From: JBEAOO01 sp041164825
GTDB lineage: Bacteria; Pseudomonadota; Gammaproteobacteria; Burkholderiales; Burkholderiaceae_C
Assembly: GCA_041164825.1 (NCBI GenBank)
Contig: JBEAOO010000117.1
Location: 1 to 7,540 of the forward strand
Direction of reading: 5' to 3'
Length of the DNA stretch: 7,540 nt
The position numbers and the translations under genes were made by a program. Each line of letters begins with the position of its first letter. The stretch's first letter is position 1. Under the pieces are notes generated by a model, which searched no databases, was not told where the DNA came from, and saw nothing but the letters and a program-made list of their open reading frames with translations. Shown here piece by piece: positions 1-5,569 of this stretch.

Positions 1-1
1 C

Positions 2-586
2 CGTGGCGATATTGAAGACATTCGCGGTGTGGCGGTCAACAGCCAGATCGTCAAGCAGCTCGAAGACCGTGGCTGGGTGGAGGTGATTGGTCACCGCGAA
101 GCCCCCGGCCGGCCGGCCTTGTTCGCCACCACGCGCCAGTTTTTAGATGACCTGGGCCTGGCCAGTCTGGAGCAATTGCCACTGCTGCAAGCCGCATCGG
201 GCCTGACGCTGCCGCCCGAGCTGGCCGAAGCGCAGGCCGTGCTGCAAGCCGAAGGCGCGGCGGCAGAGGCGGCTGCGGCGCGAGCCACCGAAGATGTCTT
301 GGCCGCTGCTGCTTCTGTTGCTGCGGTGCAGGAGCCCGATTTGTTTGACCCACCGCCGGCGAGCGAGCCGGCGCCTGATGCGCTGGCCGAGCCTGCTGGC
401 GCAGACGCGGCGGCCGCTGGTGCGCCAGCCGCTGGACTGGTCGCAGAAGCTGCCACCCCGGACAGCGCGGCACCCGCCGCCTTGCCTTTGAACACCGAGC
501 CCGCCGTCGATACGGCGCGGCTCACCCCGTCCCCCGATTCAACCCTGCCTGCGGCCGATGCCGCGCCGATGGAACCCGAAGCATGA
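2..586 (+). CDS. scpB: Segregation and condensation protein B (ScpB), 3' part only
   Basis: ScpB pairs with ScpA (kleisin) and SMC in the condensin-like complex that compacts and segregates the chromosome. The start lies outside the window; the frame is open from base 2 and gives 194 residues before the TGA at 584-586. The first ~60 residues match the end of the second winged-helix domain: the I-E-D-I-R-G-V motif (residues 4-10), the G-R-P-A-L-F-A-T-T motif (36-44), and the L-x-x-L-E-Q-L-P segment near 54-61. The remaining ~130 residues are an Ala/Pro/Glu-rich low-complexity tail (with a short D-L-F-D-P-P-P patch) and are probably disordered. ScpB of many bacteria ends soon after the LP motif, so the tail is an extension. 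The stop overlaps the rluB ATG (ATGA), which implies co-transcription and translational coupling. Identification of the domain is firm; a function for the tail is not known to me. Confidence 0.88.
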   Translation, partial: RGDIEDIRGVAVNSQIVKQLEDRGWVEVIGHREAPGRPALFATTRQFLDDLGLASLEQLPLLQAASGLTLPPELAEAQAVLQAEGAAAEAAAARATEDVLAAAASVAAVQEPDLFDPPPASEPAPDALAEPAGADAAAAGAPAAGLVAEAATPDSAAPAALPLNTEPAVDTARLTPSPDSTLPAADAAPMEPEA

Positions 587-2976
587 ACGCCAACGAAGAC
601 AACGCCCCTGTGCCCGACGAGCAAGCCTCGGCTGCGCCTGACGGTACCCCGGGCGCTGACGCGCCTGCCGCCAAGCCGGTGCGCAAGAAGCGTGCGCCCA
701 AGGCAGCGGCGGCCGCCGAGGCTGAGGCAGGCGCGGCGGACGCGGTGGTTGACGCCCCGGCTTCGGCCGCCGCTGAGCCGGTGGCTGATGCGGCCGCAGC
801 AGGTGGCGACGACGCCGCGCCGGCCAAGCCCGCTCGCCGCAAGCGCGCGCCAGCCAAGTCGGCCGAGGCGGTGGACCCAGCCTCCGCTGACGTGACCGAG
901 GCTGCTGTGGAGGCGGTTGCCGACGCGCCGGTGCCTGTGGCCAAGCCCAAGCCCCGGGCCAAAGCAGCGCCTGTGGCTGCGCCTGCCGCCTCCGTGGTCG
1001 TTGACACTGCTGAGGTTGCCGCCGAGCCGGTGGCTGCGATTGCTGCCCTTGCTGCGGCGCCTGACGCATCGGCCGAGGCTGGCAACAACAGCCCGCACGC
1101 CGAAGGCGGCGACGCCGGAGAAGAAGGTCAGGGCGAGCGCGGCCGCCGCCGCAACCGCCGTGACCGCAAGCGCGGCCCGCGTGATGACGCCGCCGCCGCC
1201 GATGGCGCACAGCGTGCGCCGCGCGAGGCCTCGAACGCTGCGGACGACGACGGTGACGACGAAGACGACGCTGTGGCTGTGCCGCAAGGCCCGGCTGTCG
1301 AGCCCGCCGATGTCGGTGAGGTGTTTGCCCAAGTGCTGTCGGGCGTGTACGACGAAGAAGTCGGCCCCGAGCCCGCCGTTGAAGGTGAGGATGCGCCCGC
1401 GGTTCAGCACAAACGCGTGCTGCGCCCTGAGCCCGATGCGCCCAAGTTGCAAAAGGTGCTGGCGCAATCGGGCGTGGGCTCGCGCCGCGACATGGAAGAC
1501 GCAATCGCCGAGGGCCGCGTCATGGTCAACGACCAGGTGGCCCACACCGGCCAGCGCATCTCGTTTGGCGACCGCATCAAGCTCGATGGCAAACAAGTGC
1601 GCGTGCGCATCGTGCCGCCCACACCGCGCATCATTGCGTACCACAAGCCGGCTGGCGAGGTGGTCACGCACGACGACCCTCAGCACCGCCCGACCGTGTT
1701 CCGCCGCCTGCCGCGTTTGCAGCAAGGCAAGTGGCAATCGGTGGGCCGGCTGGACTTGAACACCGAAGGCCTGTTGCTGTTCACCAACTCGGGTGAGTTG
1801 GCCAACCAGCTGATGCACCCGCGCTTTGGCGTGGAGCGTGAGTACGCCGTGCGCGTGCTTGGCACTCTCGAATCCGACGCCAAGGCCAAGTTGCTCGAAG
1901 GCGTGCCGGTCGAAGGCCAAACCGCCAGCTTCCGCTCGATCGAAGAAGGCGGCGGCGAGGGCGTGAACCGCTGGTACCGCGTGGTGATCACCGAAGGCCG
2001 CAACCGCGAAGTGCGCAAGCTCTTTGACACCGTGGGCCTGACCGTGAGCCGCTTGATCCGCATCCGCTACGGCACCGTGGTGCTGCCGCGCGGCTTGAAG
2101 CGTGGCGATTGGGTGGACCTGGAAGACGGCGACGTGCGCGCCATCCGCCAGCTTGCCGCCCCGCCGGCCCGCCAAGCGCAGGGTGACGGCGCGGAGCGTG
2201 GTGATCGCGGTGACCGTGGCCAAAACCCTGGCCAAGGCGGCCGTGGTGACCGCGACCGCCCGCAGCGTGGTGCACGCGGTGGTCAAGGCGGCCAAGGCGG
2301 TGATCGCAACAGCGGCAACAGCGGCAACGACCAGCCGCAGCGCCAGAACGACGGCCGCGGTCCGCAGCAGGGGCGCGGTCCACGTGAGGATCGTGGCAAC
2401 GGCAACGGCAACGGCAACGGCAATGGCAATGGCAATGGCAATGGCCAGGGCAACGGTCCGGGTCAAGGCCAGCCAGGTCAAAACAAGCGCAACGGCCCGC
2501 CGCAGCGCAACAACGGCAACAGCAACCCGCGTCCGCAAGACGCCGAGCGCAACGACGAGCCGCGCCGCCAGCGCGATGACGACCTGGACGATGATTTCGA
2601 CCCGTCGCGCATCCCCAACCCGCTGGAGCAAACTTTCGACAAGCGCTTTGTGAGCAACCCGCGCATGCCTGCGGGCGGCAAGGGTTTCCGCAACGGTGGC
2701 GGTGGTTTTGGGGGTGGGGGCAGTGCGCCCGATCCGGCGCCGCGCCAAAAGGGTGGTGGCCCGCGCGAGCCCGATCCGCTGCAAACCTCGGTGGGTTACA
2801 TCGGCGGCGAAGCCTTCCACCGCAAGCTCAACCGTGGCGGTGGCAATCGCCAGGGGCAAGGCCAAGGTCGTGGTGGGCAAGGCGGTGGCGGCGGCAATGG
2901 TGGCGGCAACCGCGGCGGCTTTGGTGGTGGCGGCGGTGGTGGCGGTGGCAACGGCGGCAAGCGCCGCGGCCGCTGA
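583..2976 (+). CDS. rluB: 23S rRNA pseudouridine synthase RluB with very long disordered arms
   Basis: Members of this family (RsuA/RluB/RluE/RluF type) convert a specific uridine to pseudouridine; RluB acts on position 2605 of 23S rRNA near the peptidyl transferase centre. The core is complete: an S4 RNA-binding domain from P287 (P-K-L-Q-K-V-L-A-Q, then S-R-R-D-M-E-D-A-I-A-E-G-R-V), the catalytic loop G-R-L-D-L-N-T-E-G-L with the expected nucleophile D391, and the late motif G-R-N-R-E-V-R-K (472-479), ending near residue 525. The 797-residue length far exceeds E. coli RluB (about 290). Residues 1-286 are Ala/Pro-rich with H1-like basic patches (31-40, 82-92, 121-130), an Arg-rich cluster (185-200) and an acidic run (221-229). 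Residues 527-797 are rich in Gly, Arg, Asn and Gln, with eight Gly-Asn repeats (605-620), two non-repetitive islands (674-690, 731-751), nine consecutive glycines and a basic end (KRRGR). The ATG at 583 overlaps the scpB stop. Assignment to RluB rather than a paralogue rests on core similarity and gene order. Confidence 0.9.
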   Translation: MNANEDNAPVPDEQASAAPDGTPGADAPAAKPVRKKRAPKAAAAAEAEAGAADAVVDAPASAAAEPVADAAAAGGDDAAPAKPARRKRAPAKSAEAVDPASADVTEAAVEAVADAPVPVAKPKPRAKAAPVAAPAASVVVDTAEVAAEPVAAIAALAAAPDASAEAGNNSPHAEGGDAGEEGQGERGRRRNRRDRKRGPRDDAAAADGAQRAPREASNAADDDGDDEDDAVAVPQGPAVEPADVGEVFAQVLSGVYDEEVGPEPAVEGEDAPAVQHKRVLRPEPDAPKLQKVLAQSGVGSRRDMEDAIAEGRVMVNDQVAHTGQRISFGDRIKLDGKQVRVRIVPPTPRIIAYHKPAGEVVTHDDPQHRPTVFRRLPRLQQGKWQSVGRLDLNTEGLLLFTNSGELANQLMHPRFGVEREYAVRVLGTLESDAKAKLLEGVPVEGQTASFRSIEEGGGEGVNRWYRVVITEGRNREVRKLFDTVGLTVSRLIRIRYGTVVLPRGLKRGDWVDLEDGDVRAIRQLAAPPARQAQGDGAERGDRGDRGQNPGQGGRGDRDRPQRGARGGQGGQGGDRNSGNSGNDQPQRQNDGRGPQQGRGPREDRGNGNGNGNGNGNGNGNGQGNGPGQGQPGQNKRNGPPQRNNGNSNPRPQDAERNDEPRRQRDDDLDDDFDPSRIPNPLEQTFDKRFVSNPRMPAGGKGFRNGGGGFGGGGSAPDPAPRQKGGGPREPDPLQTSVGYIGGEAFHRKLNRGGGNRQGQGQGRGGQGGGGGNGGGNRGGFGGGGGGGGGNGGKRRGR
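2395..2442 (+). repeat. Hexanucleotide tandem repeat (GGCAAC)4(GGCAAT)4 inside rluB
   Basis: There are eight uninterrupted six-base units in frame: four GGCAAC followed by four GGCAAT, encoding (Gly-Asn)8. A variant GGCCAG unit and another GGCAAC follow at 2443-2454. The clean switch from one synonymous spelling to the other suggests that each block was expanded by duplication or slippage (inference). Because the unit is six bases, gain or loss of copies changes protein length without breaking the frame. Confidence 0.95.
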
Positions 2977-3002
2977 GTCCTCCGGCCCACGCCCAACCCT
3001 CG

Positions 3003-3051
3003 GCGCTTGAGGTCGTCACCCCGGATTCATCGGGGTTGAAGCCTCAAGCGC
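3003..3051 (+). terminator. Nested inverted repeat between rluB and ndk, possible terminator
   Basis: A perfect 10-base outer arm GCGCTTGAGG (3003-3012) pairs with CCTCAAGCGC (3042-3051). Inside it, ACCCCG (3018-3023) pairs with CGGGGT (3031-3036) across a seven-base loop, so the two stems are separated by a small asymmetric internal loop. It lies 26 bases after the rluB stop, a fitting place for transcript ending. However, there is no run of T after either stem, so a classic Rho-independent terminator is not supported. It could equally be an mRNA 3'-end stabiliser, or a protein-binding palindrome over the ndk promoter. The inverted repeat is directly visible; the role is inferred. Confidence 0.45.
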
Positions 3052-3057
3052 TACAAT
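3052..3057 (+). promoter_or_regulatory. Candidate -10 element of the ndk promoter (TACAAT)
   Basis: TACAAT differs from the sigma-70 consensus TATAAT at one position and lies 37 bases before the ndk ATG, which would give a leader of about 30 bases. No good TTGACA-like hexamer sits 16-18 bases upstream; TTGAAG at 3036-3041 is only 10 bases away, too close for normal spacing. The hexamer directly abuts the 3' arm of the inverted repeat at 3003-3051. The promoter is plausible but lacks a clear -35. Confidence 0.45.
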
Positions 3058-3083
3058 GCAAGGCTTTGCCAAGTCTTTGATTC

Positions 3084-3088
3084 AGGAG
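3084..3088 (+). promoter_or_regulatory. Ribosome binding site of ndk
   Basis: AGGAG lies six bases before the ATG at 3095. This strong site fixes the ndk start there, not at the in-frame ATG at 3056, which would add 13 residues foreign to the family and would overlap the -10 element. Confidence 0.85.
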
Positions 3089-3094
3089 AAAAAC

Positions 3095-3520
3095 ATGGCT
3101 GTTGAACGCACCCTTTCCATCATCAAGCCCGATGCCGTCGCCAAGAACGTCATCGGTCAAATCTATGCCCGTTTTGAAGGCGCTGGCCTGAAGGTCGTGG
3201 CCGCCAAGCTGGTGCACCTGTCGCGCGCAGAAGCCGAGCAGTTCTACGGTGTTCACAAAGCCCGTCCCTTCTTCAAGGACCTGGTGGACTTCATGGTCTC
3301 CGGCCCGGTCATGATCCAGGCTCTGGAAGGCGAAGGCGCCATCCTGAAAAACCGCGATCTGATGGGCGCCACCGACCCGAAGAAGGCCGAGAAGGGCACC
3401 ATCCGTGCTGACTTCGCTGACAGCATCGATGCCAACGCCGTTCACGGCTCCGACTCGGCCGAAAACGCCGCTGTCGAGGTGGCGTTCTTCTTCGCCGGCC
3501 TGAACGTTTACAGCCGCTGA
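3095..3520 (+). CDS. ndk: Nucleoside diphosphate kinase
   Basis: Ndk is a cytosolic enzyme that moves the gamma-phosphate of ATP to other NDPs through a phosphohistidine intermediate, balancing the NTP and dNTP pools. The product has 141 residues, the usual bacterial length. It begins M-A-V-E-R-T-L-S-I-I-K-P-D-A-V, with the family's conserved K-P-D-A motif, and contains the active-site segment N-A-V-H-G-S-D-S with the phospho-accepting histidine at H117. The family's C-terminal half (R-A-D-F-A before the active site, A-E-N-A-A-V-E-V-A-F-F-F after it) is intact. The start is set by AGGAG six bases upstream. It has its own promoter-like element and probably leads the ndk-rlmN-pilF-rodZ unit. 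Nothing odd was seen; identification is secure. Confidence 0.97.
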   Translation: MAVERTLSIIKPDAVAKNVIGQIYARFEGAGLKVVAAKLVHLSRAEAEQFYGVHKARPFFKDLVDFMVSGPVMIQALEGEGAILKNRDLMGATDPKKAEKGTIRADFADSIDANAVHGSDSAENAAVEVAFFFAGLNVYSR

Positions 3521-3521
3521 T

Positions 3522-3546
3522 GCCCCGCCCTGGGGGCTGCGGCCCC
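3522..3546 (+). other. GC-rich alternative hairpins between ndk and rlmN
   Basis: GGGGC (3533-3537) can pair with GCCCC (3542-3546) across the loop TGCG, giving a C(UGCG)G tetraloop in RNA, which belongs to the very stable UNCG class. The same GGGGC can instead pair with GCCCC at 3522-3526, so the two stems exclude each other. No T-run follows, so it is unlikely to be a strong terminator. It lies in the 46-base gap upstream of the weak rlmN ribosome binding site (GGAA, 3556-3559) and could stabilise the ndk mRNA 3' end or tune rlmN expression. Role inferred. Confidence 0.4.
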
Positions 3547-3566
3547 GAGGGGTCTGGAACTGCATC

Positions 3567-4724
3567 ATGAACAACGTGGTCAATCTGCTCGAGTACGACC
3601 TGGACGGGCTGGCTGCGTTGTGCGAGCAGCTCGGTGAAAAGCGCTTTCGCGCCACCCAGCTGTTTCGTTGGATCCATCAGCGTGGCGCAAGCGATTTCGA
3701 CCAGATGTCTGATCTGGCCAAATCGCTGCGCGCCAAGCTGGCTGGCACGGCCCGCATCACTGCGCTGCCCGTGGCCAGCGAACAAGCTTCTGCCGACGGC
3801 ACCATCAAGTGGCTGTTCGACGTGGGCGGTGGCAACGCGGTGGAAACCGTGTTCATCCCTGAAGACGACCGCGGCACGCTGTGCGTGTCCTCTCAAGCCG
3901 GGTGTGCCGTGGGTTGCCGCTTTTGCTCCACCGGCCACCAAGGCTTCAGCCGCAACCTCACCACCGCCGAAATCATCGGCCAGCTCTGGTTTGCCGAGCA
4001 CCACCTGCGCCAGCGTTTGAAGCTGGCCCCGGGTGAGCGCGCCATCACCAACGTGGTGATGATGGGCATGGGCGAGCCGCTGCAAAACTACAACGCGCTG
4101 GTGCCTGCCTTGCGCATGATGCTCGACGACCACGCGTACGGCCTGTCGCGCCGCCGAGTGACGGTGTCGACTTCGGGCGTGGTGCCCATGATCGACCGCC
4201 TGCGCGATGACGTGCCGGTGGCGCTGGCCGTGTCGCTGCACGCGCCCAACAATGCGCTGCGCGACGACCTCGTGCCGCTGAACAAAAAGTACCCGATCGA
4301 CGAGCTGCTCGACGCCTGCAACCGTTACCTCGACAAAGCGCCGCGCGACTTCATCACCTTCGAGTACTGCATGCTCGACGGCGTGAACGACACGCCCGAA
4401 CACGCGCAACAGTTGATCCGCTTGGTGGGCGGCCGCATCAACTGCAAGTTCAACCTGATTCCCTTCAACCCGTTCCCGCAATCGGGCCTCACCCGCTCGC
4501 CGCGTGACCGGGTGATGGCCTTTGGCCGTTTGCTGCAAGACGCCGGCATCATCACCACGGTGCGTAAAACGCGCGGCGACGACATCGATGCCGCCTGCGG
4601 GCAACTCGCTGGCGAGGTGCAAGACCGCACCCGTGCCAAAGAGCGCCACGAGCAGCGAACGCCCATCACCATCCACCGTTCGCCCATGTCCAGCCCCCTG
4701 CCGGGCGAGGAAGGTTCGCGATGA
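3567..4724 (+). CDS. rlmN: Dual-specificity 23S rRNA/tRNA adenine-C2 methyltransferase RlmN
   Basis: RlmN is a radical-SAM enzyme that methylates C2 of A2503 in 23S rRNA and of A37 in certain tRNAs, using a methylated cysteine intermediate. All key features are present in the 385-residue product. The [4Fe-4S] motif C-x3-C-x2-C is C113, C117 and C120. C106 sits seven residues earlier, at the place of the conserved RlmN cysteine (E. coli C118). The G-M-G-E-P motif is at 167-171 for SAM binding. C344, in the R-G-D-D-I-D-A-A-C motif, matches the methyl-carrying cysteine (E. coli C355). The N-terminal segment with R-F-R-A-T-Q-L-F-R-W-I-H is the usual helical accessory domain. The last ~25 residues, after A-K-E-R, look like unconserved extension running into the next gene's ribosome binding site. 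The stop overlaps the downstream ATG (ATGA). The ribosome binding site (GGAA, seven bases upstream) is weak. Confidence 0.97.
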   Translation: MNNVVNLLEYDLDGLAALCEQLGEKRFRATQLFRWIHQRGASDFDQMSDLAKSLRAKLAGTARITALPVASEQASADGTIKWLFDVGGGNAVETVFIPEDDRGTLCVSSQAGCAVGCRFCSTGHQGFSRNLTTAEIIGQLWFAEHHLRQRLKLAPGERAITNVVMMGMGEPLQNYNALVPALRMMLDDHAYGLSRRRVTVSTSGVVPMIDRLRDDVPVALAVSLHAPNNALRDDLVPLNKKYPIDELLDACNRYLDKAPRDFITFEYCMLDGVNDTPEHAQQLIRLVGGRINCKFNLIPFNPFPQSGLTRSPRDRVMAFGRLLQDAGIITTVRKTRGDDIDAACGQLAGEVQDRTRAKERHEQRTPITIHRSPMSSPLPGEEGSR

Positions 4725-5569
4725 GTGCTCTGTCTCGCCTGCGCACAGCGGTGCTGCTGACCGCACTCGCTGCCTTGGCCGCCTGCACCACCACCAGCAC
4801 CATCAGTGGGCCGGTGGACGGTGTGCCGGGCCCGAGCACACCGATCGCCACCGGCGTGAGCAAAGACCGCGTCACCGCGTCTGACGAAACCGATGCCACG
4901 CGCCGTGGTCGCGCCCGGCTGGAGTTGGCCTCGGCCTACTTCGGTGAAGGCCAGTTGGAAACCGCGCTCGATGAAGTCAAGCTCGCCATCAACGCCGACA
5001 GCAACTCGGGCCAGGCCTACAACCTGCGCGGCTTGATTTACAGCCGGTTGGGCGACGAGCGTTTGGCCGAAGAGAGCTTCCGCCGCGCGCTGCAAATTGA
5101 TGGCAACGATGCCGATGCGCTGCACAACTTCGGTTGGTTCCAGTGCCAGCGCCAGCACTACGCCGAATCGGACGCCTTGTTTGCGCAAGCGCTGGCGGTG
5201 CCGCGCTACCGCGGAGCGTCGCGCAGCTTGTTGGCCCAAGGGGTGTGCCAAGCGCGTGGTGGCAAGCTGGTGGAGGCCGAGCGCACCTTGCTCAAGAGTC
5301 TGGAGGCCGATGCCACCAACCCGTCCACGGCAGTGAACTTGGCCGAGGTGCTGTACCGCCGGGCCGATTACGACCGAGCGCGGTTTTACATTCGCCGCGT
5401 CAACAACCAGGGTGACATGGCGAGTGCACAAACCTTGTGGCTGGGCATGCGCATTGAGCAGCGCCTGGACAACCGCAATGGTGTGGAAGAACTCGGTGCG
5501 CGCCTGCGCCAACGATTCCCGAAGTCGCCCGAAGCCGGGCTGTATGAGCGGAGAGCTTTTGATGAGTGA
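4721..5569 (+). CDS. pilW: Type IV pilus biogenesis lipoprotein PilF/PilW (TPR pilotin)
   Basis: PilF/PilW proteins are outer-membrane lipoproteins that help the secretin PilQ reach and assemble in the outer membrane, and so support type IV pili. The 282-residue product starts with a lipoprotein signal: basic S-R-L-R, a hydrophobic stretch, and the lipobox L-A-A-C with acylation at C22. After a Thr/Ser/Pro-rich linker (23-60) come tandem TPR units from about residue 65 (R-A-R-L-E-L-A-S-A-Y, then Q-A-Y-N-L-R-G-L-I-Y and A-D-A-L-H-N-F-G-W-F), continuing as helical repeats to about 265. AGGAAGG (4708-4714), six bases before the ATG, supports the start. The ATG overlaps the rlmN stop, and the gene's end overlaps rodZ by 8 bases. 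The name follows from TPR lipoprotein architecture plus position between rlmN and rodZ; the symbol pilF is also used. No other pilus gene is in the window. Confidence 0.88.
   Translation: MSALSRLRTAVLLTALAALAACTTTSTISGPVDGVPGPSTPIATGVSKDRVTASDETDATRRGRARLELASAYFGEGQLETALDEVKLAINADSNSGQAYNLRGLIYSRLGDERLAEESFRRALQIDGNDADALHNFGWFQCQRQHYAESDALFAQALAVPRYRGASRSLLAQGVCQARGGKLVEAERTLLKSLEADATNPSTAVNLAEVLYRRADYDRARFYIRRVNNQGDMASAQTLWLGMRIEQRLDNRNGVEELGARLRQRFPKSPEAGLYERRAFDE
5550..5555 (+). promoter_or_regulatory. Ribosome binding site of rodZ, inside the pilW 3' end
   Basis: GGAGAG lies six bases before the ATG at 5562, favouring that start over the in-frame ATG at 5544, which would overlap the pilW end further and has no comparable site at good spacing. 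The site is within pilW coding sequence, consistent with coupled translation. Confidence 0.7.

Noticed and set aside
917..1759. A 280-codon + strand open frame overlapping rluB
   Set aside because: It runs in another frame across the S4 domain and is Arg/Thr/Ala-rich without motifs; the rluB frame is clearly the coding one.
2395..2442. CRISPR-like array
   Set aside because: The units are six bases with no spacers and lie within an open coding frame.
91..2880. A 929-codon open frame on the - strand opposite scpB and rluB
   Set aside because: It is exactly antisense to two well-supported genes. Its predicted protein is Ala/Val/Arg/His-rich without recognisable domains, as expected when GC-rich codons are read backwards; no promoter or ribosome binding site was evident.
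3056..3094. Earlier in-frame ATG for ndk, adding 13 residues
   Set aside because: It overlaps the -10-like element, lacks a ribosome binding site and would exceed the family's 141-residue length; the ATG at 3095 has AGGAG at ideal spacing.
3309..4766. A 485-codon - strand open frame opposite ndk/rlmN
   Set aside because: The + strand carries intact ndk and rlmN motifs here. The antisense product is His/Arg/Gln-rich with no family motif, so it is a codon-bias shadow.
5412..5561. Upstream in-frame starts for rodZ inside pilW
   Set aside because: The added residues are the out-of-frame reading of pilW; GGAGAG six bases before 5562 decides the start.
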